Shown here: positions 27,095 to 35,516 of the stretch, in pieces
How positions within the stretch are numbered: position 1 is the stretch's first letter
Layout: each line of letters begins with the position of its first letter
NCBI RefSeq assembly: GCF_013167215.1
Contig: NZ_JABJWY010000007.1
Span: forward strand, 1-64,000
From: Sphingobacterium prati
GTDB lineage: Bacteria > Bacteroidota > Bacteroidia > Sphingobacteriales > Sphingobacteriaceae
Direction of reading: 5' to 3'
DNA length: 64,000 bases
Notes under the pieces: generated by a model
Told to the model about the DNA's origin: nothing
What the model saw: the letters and a program-made list of their open reading frames with translations, nothing else
Database searches by the model: none
Position numbers and translations under genes: made by a program

Positions 27095-28216
27095 ATGGAA
27101 CAAACAAAAAAAGTGCTTGTATCGGGTGCGAGTTTTGCAGGGCTCACCACGGCATATTGGCTGAATAAAATGGGCTTCAAAGTGACTGTTGTAGAAATCG
27201 GAAGTCATCTCAAAATGGGCGGAACACCTGTTGATATAAAAGACCAAACCATTGACATCATTAAACGGATGGGGCTTTTTGAACAAATAAAAGCCAATAG
27301 GCTAGGGCCAGAACGATGGGAATTTAAAAATGCGGACGATGTTACCGAACATGCTGTTTCGTTGGAAAAATTGCCAGATAATGAGTTTGAAATAGAAAGA
27401 GATTTGCTGCTCGGTATGCTCTTTGACCTCGTAAAAAACGATGTTGAAATTATCTTTGATAATAGCATTGCAGAATTAAACGAAACAAAGGATAATATTG
27501 AAGCTATATTTAAAAACGGTTCGCGACAGGTTTATGATTTAGTATTTGGATGTGACGGTATACATTCAGGTGTCAGAAAAATCTGGTTTGGTGACGAAAC
27601 CCAGTATGTAGATTTTCTAGGTCAATACTTTTCCATTGCCATTGCAGATAAATTATTGGTAGAAGAAGGTACTTACCAGATCTTTGCGGAGCCAAACAAA
27701 GGGATTGCACTTTACGCTTACAATCATAAAACAGACATCATTTTTACTTTCCGGCCCGAAGCTGAAATTGCTTATGATTTCCACAATCAAGAGCAACAAA
27801 AGAAAATAATTTTAGCGCAATTTGAAAGTGTAGGCTGGAGGGCCAAAGAATTGTTAAAAGAGCTTGTAGATTCTAAATCATTTTATTTTGATAAATTCTG
27901 CCAGATAAAAATGCCATCGTGGACCAAAGGACGGGTAGCATTGGTAGGTGATGCAGCCTATTGTGCTTCACCAGCCGCAGGTATGGGCGGTTCTTTAGCT
28001 ATAATTGGTGCAACAGCGTTGGCCGAGGCATTTGAGAAACAAAACGGGAATTTTGAATTAGCTTTTGAAGCATATAACAACGACTTGCGCCCATTTATAC
28101 AGGAAATTCAAAGTGCTGCAGTAGAAATGTTAGACAAATTGCTCCCCCGCACTGAACAAGAAGTGAGATTGAGAAACCAAAATGGGTTTTTGTTTTATAA
28201 CGATCATTTATCTTAA
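27095..28216 (+). CDS. FAD-dependent aromatic-type monooxygenase
   Basis: 373 residues, PHBH-fold flavoprotein monooxygenase. FAD Rossmann motif GASFAGLTTAYWL near residue 12, the GCDGIHSGVRK segment (DG motif) near 151, and the FAD ribityl motif RVALVGDAAYCASPAAGMGG near 280. Such enzymes hydroxylate phenols or antibiotics with NAD(P)H and O2; Tet(X) is a distant relative, but nothing here shows tetracycline activity. It sits 10 bases upstream of the next gene and both follow an AraC gene. Confidence 0.92.
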   Translation: MEQTKKVLVSGASFAGLTTAYWLNKMGFKVTVVEIGSHLKMGGTPVDIKDQTIDIIKRMGLFEQIKANRLGPERWEFKNADDVTEHAVSLEKLPDNEFEIERDLLLGMLFDLVKNDVEIIFDNSIAELNETKDNIEAIFKNGSRQVYDLVFGCDGIHSGVRKIWFGDETQYVDFLGQYFSIAIADKLLVEEGTYQIFAEPNKGIALYAYNHKTDIIFTFRPEAEIAYDFHNQEQQKKIILAQFESVGWRAKELLKELVDSKSFYFDKFCQIKMPSWTKGRVALVGDAAYCASPAAGMGGSLAIIGATALAEAFEKQNGNFELAFEAYNNDLRPFIQEIQSAAVEMLDKLLPRTEQEVRLRNQNGFLFYNDHLS

Positions 28217-28226
28217 AATAAACACT

Positions 28227-29096
28227 ATGATTTTAGTAACAGGTGCAACCGGTAATCTAGGTAAGGCTACCATCGATTCTTTATTGAATAAGGGAATACC
28301 CGCAAGCAATATTGCCGCATTGGTAAGAGACGAATCCAAATCAAATGAATTGAAACCAAAAGGTATTCAGGTGCGGTATGGCGATTATCAGAATTTTGAG
28401 TCTTTAACAGCTGCGTTCAAATATGTGGACAAGCTACTGCTGATATCTTCCTCATCGGAAATAGCTCACAGGTTTGAGCAGCATAAAAACGTAATTAATG
28501 CTGCCAAGGAAAATGGTGTTGGTCATATCATTTATACCAGTTTTGAAATGCAAGATCTGCGGCGAAGTATAATGGCAGGGGATGTGCAATACCATGCAGA
28601 GACAAGTGATTATCTAAAACAGCTAGCTGTACCATATACCTTGATGGCCAATACGATGTATGCAGATATAATTCCGATGTTGTCCGGAAATAATATATTG
28701 GATAAAGGTGTTTCTATCCCTGCTGGAAATGGTAAAGTACCTTTTTTACCCATAAAAGAAATGGCTGAAGCTTTAGCTGTTGTACTTACTACGGATGGTC
28801 ATGAAGACAAAGAATATGTCATCGCTGCAGATACCGCATTCTCCTTCGCTGAAATTGCTGAGCTGATATCAGATATTTTGGGCAAACGGGTTGCTTATAA
28901 CCAACCGCAGCTTGATGTATACCTTGCACGGCTGCTGCAGAACGGGTTTTCTGAAGATGATTCTGCATATTTGGCAAGGTACAGTGAGGCAATTGCCAGA
29001 GGAGAGTTCGACACCAATAAAAGTGATGTCAAACAATTACTTGGCAGAAGTCCAATGTCCTTAAAAGATTTTTTAATACGTATTTTTGGTAAATAA
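28227..29096 (+). CDS. NmrA-like NAD(P)H:quinone reductase (QorB type)
   Basis: 289 residues from the ATG at 28227; the earlier in-frame ATG lies inside the monooxygenase gene. Atypical SDR with MILVTGATGNLGKATIDSLL (cofactor loop), AALVRDESKSNELKPKGIQV and FLPIKEMAEALAVVL. The pattern fits the QorB/YtfG group, which reduces quinones with NADPH. Co-transcription with the monooxygenase is likely: quinols or quinones made by one would be handled by the other (inference). Confidence 0.88.
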   Translation: MILVTGATGNLGKATIDSLLNKGIPASNIAALVRDESKSNELKPKGIQVRYGDYQNFESLTAAFKYVDKLLLISSSSEIAHRFEQHKNVINAAKENGVGHIIYTSFEMQDLRRSIMAGDVQYHAETSDYLKQLAVPYTLMANTMYADIIPMLSGNNILDKGVSIPAGNGKVPFLPIKEMAEALAVVLTTDGHEDKEYVIAADTAFSFAEIAELISDILGKRVAYNQPQLDVYLARLLQNGFSEDDSAYLARYSEAIARGEFDTNKSDVKQLLGRSPMSLKDFLIRIFGK

Positions 29097-29097
29097 T

Positions 29098-29162
29098 TAA
29101 ATAAGTTTACTACTTACTTGGTTGCGGTTGGAAAGGCCAAACGCAATCAAGGTATTCAGAAC
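29098..29162 (-). pseudogene. C-terminal relic of an HxlR gene
   Basis: The minus strand reads VLNTLIAFGLSNRNQVSSKL and then a stop, against VLNTLIEFGLSNRKEVIQSL at the end of the intact HxlR gene at 31901-32287. DNA identity is high over about 45 bases. The rest of the gene is absent. Confidence 0.6.
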
Positions 29163-29194
29163 TGATTAACGATTTTGAATAGATCGCCTATAGC

Positions 29195-29590
29195 TTACCT
29201 GCGGAGGTTAAAGCTATTTAGCTTTTTGCACCAGCAAAAAAAACGAGATAGCTCATTTTTATTTAATTGCCTAAGATCAAAGAGCTTATATGGAAAAGGT
29301 ATGATATTGCTATAAATACCATTTTCTATAAAAAAAAGAAAGGTTTTTTTTAGAATAGATTTCTCTAGTGCAAGGTCATTTTGAAAAGCTTCTCTTGCTT
29401 TATCAAGGCAAGTTTCCTGATATTTTAATAGAACGATGCAATCGCAGCTTTGTATAAGGTGTCGACAGTCAGCATTGCTGTAATTGCTACTGATGTGTAC
29501 CTCATTGCCGTTGTCCCATAGGAAGTCGACAATATCATACAAAAATTCATTTCGTTGCTGTTCTTTGTTTTCGACGACAAAGTATTTCAT
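29195..29590 (-). CDS. hypothetical protein
   Basis: 131 residues, no signal peptide. The N-terminal half (MKYFVVENKEQQRNEFLYDI, GNEVHISSNYS, CDCIVLLKYQETCLDKAREA) has an alternating strand-helix layout that recalls nucleotide-binding Rossmann-like or TIR-like folds, but no signature motif is present. Five cysteines. It ends the minus-strand group Crp/Fnr - reductase - DUF4405 and may be its last gene. Not recognised. Confidence 0.6.
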   Translation of the reverse strand: MKYFVVENKEQQRNEFLYDIVDFLWDNGNEVHISSNYSNADCRHLIQSCDCIVLLKYQETCLDKAREAFQNDLALEKSILKKTFLFFIENGIYSNIIPFPYKLFDLRQLNKNELSRFFCWCKKLNSFNLRR

Positions 29591-29691
29591 AGCATGCTGT
29601 TTTTAGTGATTTTAAAGGCTTCGGCTTTATTAAAGCAGACGAATGATTTATGCATTGGAAGTTATCTGCCCCACTGCTCGAGTCAAGATGT

Positions 29692-30168
29692 TTAATGCAT
29701 CAGCAATTCTATAACTTCTTGGGGGTCAGTATCATTTTTTTTCCAGATGTCCTCAAGTGTTTTTATGTCGCTTATTTTATAGCCCTTTTTTTCTAATTTT
29801 TTGACTGCTGTCGGATAGTCAATATTCAGGATTTTGCAGGATTGTTCTAATGGAGCTTTAAATGTTTTGTCTACGATCACGATATCCAAGGGCAGCTGCT
29901 TACGTTCCAGATAAACAAAAAATAAGACAAGTATCGCTACGGCGGCAGCCGCCGGTACAAAGACCTTTTTCATAAAATGAATTTTTAGGCCTTTCCAATT
30001 AAGCATAACGTGAAAAATTGCGGCAATTACAAATCCGATCCCAATTAATTCATGTGCGACTTCGGTATACCCATCAAATAGATGGAAGAGCATAAAAATC
30101 CCTGTAATAGCCAGGACTACAAATAGCAGGGAAATGAACGGTGTCACGTATTTTCTGTCTAGTTTCAT
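29692..30168 (-). CDS. DUF4405 membrane protein
   Basis: 158 residues. Three membrane segments (about 9-28, 38-57 and 69-87) match the DUF4405 pattern, with likely heme or metal-side His in VAHELIGIGFVIAAIFHVMLNWK. A C-terminal soluble helical tail (95-158) is extra to the usual domain. It follows a flavodoxin-type reductase by 27 bases, so an electron-transfer role is plausible but only inferred. Confidence 0.75.
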   Translation of the reverse strand: MKLDRKYVTPFISLLFVVLAITGIFMLFHLFDGYTEVAHELIGIGFVIAAIFHVMLNWKGLKIHFMKKVFVPAAAAVAILVLFFVYLERKQLPLDIVIVDKTFKAPLEQSCKILNIDYPTAVKKLEKKGYKISDIKTLEDIWKKNDTDPQEVIELLMH

Positions 30169-30195
30169 TATTTTAAAATTTAATTGGATGACTAT

Positions 30196-30786
30196 CTATT
30201 CAAATTCAGCAAATTTTTTTTCCAGATCATTGAGCCATTTGACTCTCTTTTCCTGCGAAACAGATTTCACCATATTATGGCTGATCCAGCTTAAATTCTT
30301 ATATCCCATCGTTTTAAACACACTTCTGAGCATGGCCTTCCTGATGAGGTTGCCGATCAGCAGTGAATACATTATCTTGGGCTTGTTCATTGTTGTGATA
30401 AGAGTTACGCCTTTCAAATTTTTCAACAGCGGTACCAACCCGAAACCCCGAGGGTGGTGGTCATAGACTATACCCGGAGACAGAACCCTATCGATAAACC
30501 CTTTGGTCATAGCCGGCATCAGATCCCACCAGATCGGAAATATGAAAATCAAATGATCTACATTTTTCAGACGATTGCTATAGTCTATCACCTGAGGATC
30601 AACAGGAGAATGATCTACAAAAGCCTTGAGATCTTCTTTTGACATGGCTGGATTGAAACCATCATTGTTGAGATGGATAAGATCCACCTCGTGTTTTCCC
30701 TTACGCATTCCTGCTGTAACAGCTTCTAAAATAGCGTTGCAGAAACTTTTTTCATATGGATGGTCGAACACTATTGCTACTCTCAT
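30196..30786 (-). CDS. flavodoxin-fold NAD(P)H oxidoreductase
   Basis: 196 residues of the NQO1/KefF/MdaB group. MRVAIVFDHPYEKSFCNAIL (FMN/FAD phosphate loop), DHLIFIFPIWWDLMPAMTKGFIDRVL (the PxWWxxxPAxxKG motif) and PRGFGLVPLLKNLKGVTLIT. It would reduce quinones or similar two-electron acceptors with a bound flavin. Second gene of the Crp/Fnr - reductase - DUF4405 group. Confidence 0.92.
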   Translation of the reverse strand: MRVAIVFDHPYEKSFCNAILEAVTAGMRKGKHEVDLIHLNNDGFNPAMSKEDLKAFVDHSPVDPQVIDYSNRLKNVDHLIFIFPIWWDLMPAMTKGFIDRVLSPGIVYDHHPRGFGLVPLLKNLKGVTLITTMNKPKIMYSLLIGNLIRKAMLRSVFKTMGYKNLSWISHNMVKSVSQEKRVKWLNDLEKKFAEFE

Positions 30787-30843
30787 ATTTTGAATTGTTT
30801 ACTATTTACAATACAAAGATCCGATGTTTGAACAGGCCAGGAC

Positions 30844-30857
30844 GATAACAATTGTTA
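30844..30857. promoter_or_regulatory. palindrome, copy 1
   Basis: GATAACAATTGTTA, of which TAACAATTGTTA is a perfect 12-base palindrome. It lies in the crp-reductase gap. An identical copy occurs at 31796-31809 upstream of crp. Two sites flanking the regulator gene fit autoregulation plus control of the reductase gene. Confidence 0.5.
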
Positions 30858-31005
30858 AGAAATAGATTCGTGTTTGATGATAGGCTGTAGCAAGACAACC
30901 TCCTTTGTAAGTAAATGAGAAGTGTTTCCAATTTTTATACAAATCGGTAAACGATAAATTGATAAGAACGGTGTCCAGACCATCGAAAGCGGCCATTAAA
31001 ATTTT

Positions 31006-31548
31006 CTACCTTCTGTTGCGGATCCTGCTCAAGGACACAGAAGTTATGCCGAGATATGAAGCGATGTAGTGCTGCGGAACGCGCTGTATGATTTTAGGGT
31101 GCTGCGCAAGCAATTCGTCATAACGCTGTTGCGGGGTGTTTTTTAAATAGGAAAAGAAGATCTGCTGGTTTTTTAGAAGGCGACTGTATAAATGCTCAAC
31201 TATACTATCTTTCAGTTCTTGCGAACTCTTGAGCGTATCCTGAAAATCTTTCTGCGTAATCGTCTGTATAATACAGGGCTCGATACTTTCAATTGTATAT
31301 AAGCTAGGTTTGTTTGTCATGAAGCTTTCGATGGACGAAACACCATCTCCTTCGAAAAAAAACTGTGTTGTTATATCTTTGCCGTTATTATTTATCCAAG
31401 TTCTCAAGCAACCTTTTTCAATGAAAAACATTTTTTTGGAAACGTTGCCTTCTTCCAGCAATTTTGTTCTGGCGGGGACCTCTATCTGGGTAAAGAGCGG
31501 CTTAAATATACGCCATTTATCGTTGTTTGTCTCAGCATTTTTTGACAT
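31006..31548 (-). CDS. Crp/Fnr-family regulator
   Basis: 180 residues. A cyclic-nucleotide-binding-like barrel (about 15-115; PARTKLLEEGNVSKKMFFIEKG) and a short C-terminal helix-turn-helix (about 140-180; RVPQHYIASYLGITSVSLSRIR). The cAMP-binding RxS motif is not evident, as usual in Bacteroidota members, so the ligand is unknown. It precedes the flavodoxin-type reductase, its likely target. A similar gene lies at 40511-41089. Confidence 0.9.
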   Translation of the reverse strand: MSKNAETNNDKWRIFKPLFTQIEVPARTKLLEEGNVSKKMFFIEKGCLRTWINNNGKDITTQFFFEGDGVSSIESFMTNKPSLYTIESIEPCIIQTITQKDFQDTLKSSQELKDSIVEHLYSRLLKNQQIFFSYLKNTPQQRYDELLAQHPKIIQRVPQHYIASYLGITSVSLSRIRNRR

Positions 31549-31900
31549 GATTATTTTCTTTAATAGGCCCGGGAGATTATGTCAATTCTATTTTTGGTTT
31601 TAGTAAATTTACGGAAAATACCTCGCATAATCTAAAATACCCGCTTATGGTAAATTTCTCTTGCGAGTAGGCAAAAAAAAAAAACTAAAAAAGGGTATTA
31701 GGATCGAATAATAGATTTTGTTTTTCATTTGTTTGGGATGCTACCGTATTAATTGTTATATGAAACAAAAGTGGTAAGTAAAAAATAGGCCGGCGATAAC
31801 AATTGTTAATTAATGAATCAATAGCTCAAAAGCCTCTTAAATGGCCAATGACCGAAATCAAATTGCAGGCCTAAGGGTAATCTAAAAATGTTTGTCCCGG
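31549..31900. other. 352-base gap, no gene
   Basis: Holds the crp upstream region, an A-rich run near 31672-31690 and AT-rich spacer. The sequence GATAACAATTGTTA near 31796 is a short palindrome, also seen at 30844 (GATAACAATTGTTA), so it may be a regulator site. Nothing else is seen. Confidence 0.4.
31796..31809. promoter_or_regulatory. palindrome, copy 2
   Basis: Identical to 30844-30857. It lies about 250 bases upstream of the crp start at 31548. Confidence 0.5.
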
Positions 31901-32287
31901 TTACTTATCATTTTGATGCAGCGACTGGATTACTTCTTTACGGTTGGAGAGGCCAAACTCAATCAAAGTATTCAGGACATGCCAGATTTCTTGTGCGTGT
32001 TGGGTCAATCGGTAATAAGCGATATCTTTTGTGGGTGTAAATTCAATACTTTTCTCTATCAATTGATGGGCTTCCAATGTCGTAAGCTCAGAAGTAAGTA
32101 CTTTAGGAGAGATACCTTTAGAAACCTCGAAAAAATCTTTAAACCGTAATTTTTCATAATAATGTAAGTTTAAAAGAATGCAGAAGCGCCATTTACCACT
32201 TAGTAAATCTAAGGTATCCCTTAAAGCTAGAAATCGCTGCTTCAAAATCGTTTCATCCGCTATACAAGGTTTTACTTTTTTTTCCAT
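31901..32287 (-). CDS. HxlR-family transcriptional regulator
   Basis: 128 residues. LALRDTLDLLSGKWRFCILL, RFKDFFEVSKGISPKVLTSE, LEAHQLIEKSIEFTPTKD and a C-terminal EFGLSNRKEVIQ in place of the usual WGREHR. Cys9 (KPCIAD) is the conserved N-terminal cysteine position of redox-sensing HxlR proteins. Divergent from the NmrA-like gene at 32363. Confidence 0.92.
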   Translation of the reverse strand: MEKKVKPCIADETILKQRFLALRDTLDLLSGKWRFCILLNLHYYEKLRFKDFFEVSKGISPKVLTSELTTLEAHQLIEKSIEFTPTKDIAYYRLTQHAQEIWHVLNTLIEFGLSNRKEVIQSLHQNDK

Positions 32288-32289
32288 GA

Positions 32290-32343
32290 CACTTTCCTAA
32301 AGGTAACTAACCACAAATTTACTAAATGAGGAAAGTAACTTTG
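32290..32343. promoter_or_regulatory. divergent promoters and operator of hxlR and the NmrA-like gene
   Basis: Minus -7 element TAAATTTG at 32314-32321 and plus -7 element TAACTTTG at 32336-32343. ACTTTCCTAAAGGTAACT (32290-32307) is a near-palindrome almost identical to the perfect palindrome at 48826-48845, and GGAAAGTAACTT (32330-32341) repeats one arm. Confidence 0.6.
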
Positions 32344-32362
32344 TTCAAAATAATAATAAAAA

Positions 32363-33244
32363 ATGAAAAAAATCCTAATTACAGGTGCTACTGGGAAGCA
32401 AGGTAGTGCCTTAGCATACGAATTGTTAAAAAATAATTTTGAAGTCTTTGCACTTACCAGAAATCCTCAATCCTTACAAGCTTTCAGCTTACAAAAAGCT
32501 GGAGCAGTTCTGGTAAAGGGAGATCTGGAAGATGTGGAGGGATTAAGAGATATCTTAAGAAAAGTCGATGGCCTTTACCTGGTCCTTCCTCCTGTATGGG
32601 TTTCCAACAAAGAAACAGATGAAAAAGAAGCGGAAATTGGAATACGGGCAATCCGATTAGCAAAGGAACAGGGAGTAAAATTTGTCCTTTATTCCTCAGT
32701 TCTCGGATCGGACAAGCAGGATTCATTTAGGCCAAAATTTAAATTTACAATTGAAAAATATCTACTGGACAGTGGCTTACATGGGGCCGTGATTAGACCC
32801 GCTACTTTTATGGAAAATCTGCTTTTGCCAAGTTTCGGGTTGGGAGAAGATAAGTTTATAAATCCCTTGCCTGAAGACAAGGCAATTTCTTGGGTAGCCA
32901 CAAATGACATAGGCACCTTTGCACGGATAATATTTCAGAATTACAAAGAATTCGACGGCAAAACTATCGATTTTGGAGGCGAACTTTACACACCTAAACA
33001 AATTCTACAGCTATTGGAAGCGAAGTTGGAGCAAGCAATCAATTTTGTACAGATACCTTTGGATATACTCTACCAGCAAAGTGAAACATTTGCAAAGCTG
33101 GTTGAAATGATCGACAGAGAAGGTTACGATCCCATTGATTATGAACTTATATCGTCCTGGATGCCCAAACTAACAAGATTTGAGCAGTGGCTGGACGAAA
33201 CGGGGATAAAAAAAATAAAAGAGTTACAAGTTGAAAATAATTGA
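32363..33244 (+). CDS. NmrA-like NAD(P)-binding protein
   Basis: 293 residues. Atypical SDR: KILITGATGKQGSALAYELL, ALTRNPQSL (NADP-preferring Arg), VKFVLYSSVLGSD and ISWVATNDIGTFARIIF. The NmrA/HSCARG group binds NADP and includes redox sensors and quinone reductases; the SDR Tyr-x-x-x-Lys pair is not evident. Divergent from, and probably repressed by, the HxlR regulator. Confidence 0.88.
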   Translation: MKKILITGATGKQGSALAYELLKNNFEVFALTRNPQSLQAFSLQKAGAVLVKGDLEDVEGLRDILRKVDGLYLVLPPVWVSNKETDEKEAEIGIRAIRLAKEQGVKFVLYSSVLGSDKQDSFRPKFKFTIEKYLLDSGLHGAVIRPATFMENLLLPSFGLGEDKFINPLPEDKAISWVATNDIGTFARIIFQNYKEFDGKTIDFGGELYTPKQILQLLEAKLEQAINFVQIPLDILYQQSETFAKLVEMIDREGYDPIDYELISSWMPKLTRFEQWLDETGIKKIKELQVENN

Positions 33245-33517
33245 TCTTATAATCTTATCAGGCTAAGGCCTTTTCACTGATCATAAAATGCGTGACTTAA
33301 GATACATTATATTGCGATGTAACTTTCATATATATATACTTGAATAAGGCATAAATAATATGGAGGACAAGCAAAATGGCTAGTGTTTTTCGGAGTAATA
33401 CTTTCACTGCAAAAGTATCTCAAGCTGGGAGGTGAGTTGCTAGAAAATATCGTTAACTACTACCTATAAGCATCTGTTATTTAATAATTTGTCAGCTGAA
33501 CCCATTAAAAAGTTTAA

Positions 33518-33750
33518 ATTGTTTTGGAGTATAATAAAGAATGCGCGTGGTATGACGGTCAGCATTTCCATAAGGTATGGAAGGCTGGCATAAAATATCC
33601 CTACATAACTTTAAAACCTTTCATTATACTTCATTATTTCATGGATGGATTGCATATTTAAATGGCTGCTATTTTTGATATTCTCGCCAAGTGGATCTTA
33701 ACTAAAAAGGTAAATCCATTTGTATTAACAAATAGATTTACCATAAAGAA
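33518..33750 (+). pseudogene. decayed coding remnant
   Basis: One frame, 33518-33661, reads protein-like text (VWKAGIKYPYITLKPF; HYFMDGLHI) then stops; the same frame resumes after the stop (MAAIFDILAKWILTKKV) to about 33765. There is no start and the family is not recognised. The 560-base gap otherwise holds nothing visible. Confidence 0.3.
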
Positions 33751-33806
33751 GATGCTAAAAAGTTAAAGCATAAAGGAGTTAAGTTATATGAATTTTAAAT
33801 AATTAC

Positions 33807-34196
33807 TTACTTAACAACCGTTGCTTCTAATTCCACTTTCAGAGTTTCGAATAGACTAACAACTTCAAGTAAAGTCAATGCTTGTTTAGTTCCGTGTTTG
33901 GCTATCCAATCTTGAAATATTGAAAAATGAGGCCATAATTCTTCGGTTGATGTGGTATAAATATTTAATCTAACAATATTACTACACGAGTATCCAGCTT
34001 CGCTAATTACACGTTCAAGGTTAGCTAGGCTTTTGATAAGCTGAGTTTTCATGTCTTCAGTACTGGATATCCCATCATCATTGATGGCTGTCTGTCCTGA
34101 AACATATAAGGTGCCTTCTACATTTTTAACTTCAATCGCTTGAGAATAACTTCTGGCGTCTTGCCATTTCCATGGGTTTATTGCATTAATTTCCAT
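33807..34196 (-). CDS. RidA-family protein
   Basis: 129 residues from the Met at 34196 (the earlier ATG adds ten residues without family similarity). RidA/YjgF fold: SYSQAIEVKNVEGTLYVSGQ, DMKTQLIKSLANLERVISEAG, VRLNIYTTS and a terminal LLEVVSLFETLKVELEATVV. RidA proteins hydrolyse reactive enamines/imines to ketones and ammonia. The usual terminal Arg-Val/Glu pattern is altered (FETLKVELEA), so catalysis is uncertain. Stands alone. Confidence 0.82.
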   Translation of the reverse strand: MEINAINPWKWQDARSYSQAIEVKNVEGTLYVSGQTAINDDGISSTEDMKTQLIKSLANLERVISEAGYSCSNIVRLNIYTTSTEELWPHFSIFQDWIAKHGTKQALTLLEVVSLFETLKVELEATVVK

Positions 34197-34296
34197 ACCT
34201 ATTAATATTATAAATGAACAATACAAATATGAATAGAACGGAAATAAATAACGTTGACATTAGGCACATTTTTGATGTGACAAAAATCACAGGCTT

Positions 34297-34512
34297 CTAC
34301 TTAATGATTCTCGTGAGACACCTAGATAAGGTTAGTGATTCAACACCGTTTACAAATACTTTTCCTGTATAGGTACTATTTGAAGTATTATATTTAATTA
34401 TATATACTTTATTATCCAATGCGAATAGATCCTGAATATAAGGTAGGGAAGAGAAACTAGGGTTAACCATAGTTGTCGAACCCGTCAGATTTTGGTGAGT
34501 AATATGTTGTTT
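34297..34512 (-). pseudogene. C-terminal remnant of a secreted-type protein
   Basis: An open minus-strand frame of about 70 codons with no start reads SSLPYIQDLFALDNKVYIIK, then STYTGKVFVNGVESLTLS, and ends in a stop at 34297. The strand-rich text resembles a beta-sandwich or beta-propeller protein end. The rest of the gene is missing. Confidence 0.35.
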
Positions 34513-34630
34513 TTGAGATAATTAGAGGTCTGTTAAGCTTTTATTTGCAAGATAAGTAGGAGATAGCCTGAAAATTTTATGAATATAGAGCGTTTCCTGG
34601 GAGATATTCGATACATAGTGTCAAATAGGC

Positions 34631-34692
34631 AAAAAATGCAATTGAAAGGGAAAACTATCCATTGCTGGACAGGTCCAATTACCCCAACTTTG
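34631..34692 (+). promoter_or_regulatory. duplicated promoter/operator, copy 1 (cupin gene)
   Basis: Shares with 36462-36523 the elements TGCAATT, AAAG, AAA, CT, TCCATTG and the -7-like CAACTTTG (34685-34692), followed by the common GTAnTATCAAAA. The distance from TGCAATT to CAACTTTG is 48 bases in both copies. A shared AraC-type operator is likely. Confidence 0.75.
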
Positions 34693-34733
34693 TAATATCA
34701 AAACAGAATAAACAACAATAAAAATTACAGAAT

Positions 34734-35123
34734 ATGAAAAATTTATTTTTAACATTCGGATTGGTTACAGCATTATTAACAGGTAAAGTTTTTGGACAGG
34801 AATCACCAGTAAAGCGTACAGATCTTCAGCGGCATAATATAGAAGCTGCAGGTTATGAAACCATTCAGGCACGCATCGACCTTAAACCAGGGACATCGGT
34901 AGGTATGCATTCACATCCTGGCGAAGAGGTTATTTATGTGCTGGAAGGTATATTTGAATATCAGTTGGAAGGTGAAAAGCCCGTTATACTGAAAGCAGGT
35001 GAAGTACTTTTCGTTCCAGCAGGGAGAAACCATTCCGCAAAAAATATTGGAAAGGTTAGGGCTTCCGAACTCGCTACCTATATCGTAAAAAAAGATAAAC
35101 CATTGCTAGTATTCAAGAAATAA
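34734..35123 (+). CDS. secreted cupin-domain protein
   Basis: 129 residues. Signal peptide (NLFLTFGLVTALLTGKVFGQ, cleavage about residue 22), then a single cupin: GTSVGMHSHPGEEVIYVLEG holds the metal ligands (His-x-His, Glu) and EVLFVPAGRNHSAKN the last His. It should be periplasmic and metal-binding. Its promoter is nearly identical to that of the alpha/beta hydrolase at 36565, and the AraC gene between them is the probable regulator. Confidence 0.87.
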   Translation: MKNLFLTFGLVTALLTGKVFGQESPVKRTDLQRHNIEAAGYETIQARIDLKPGTSVGMHSHPGEEVIYVLEGIFEYQLEGEKPVILKAGEVLFVPAGRNHSAKNIGKVRASELATYIVKKDKPLLVFKK

Positions 35124-35226
35124 TATAATTTAATCAAGAAGTCAGGTTACAATACGTTAGGTTTTAATTCATTGATAAGAGCGTTTTTTCTAGAAAAACT
35201 CTCGTGTAATTAGATTTATAAGTAAA

Positions 35227-35275
35227 AGGGTGGTTTTTGGCTGTGAAAAAGCTGAAAAATCATCCTTTTTTTTAT
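35227..35275 (+). terminator. terminator of the cupin gene
   Basis: AAGGGTGGTTTTTGGCT and AGCTGAAAAATCATCCTT form a long stem with two G-U pairs and one bulge, then a run of T. About 100 bases after the stop. The remaining gap up to 35516 shows only the araC upstream region. Confidence 0.65.
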
Positions 35276-35516
35276 GTGTTATATTTATTTAACGAGATTA
35301 TTGTGATAAAAATCTTTCTTTGTTTTAATATATGCGTGTAAGTAAGCATTGTTGCAGAAAATTAAGTGATTAGATTTATTAACCATCGCAAGGCAAGTTG
35401 AAATATGGTGTAATATTGAAAAATGAGATGTTGTAATGGTATGGCTGGTGTTTTATTTCCTATTTTTACATCAGAATTTTTAAAAGATATCAACACAGTC
35501 ATCTTTCACATCATAT

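Noticed and set aside
27095-28216. tet(X) tetracycline-inactivating enzyme
   Set aside because: The fold is shared, but length and visible motifs are those of the general FAD monooxygenase group; no specific Tet(X) text was recognised.
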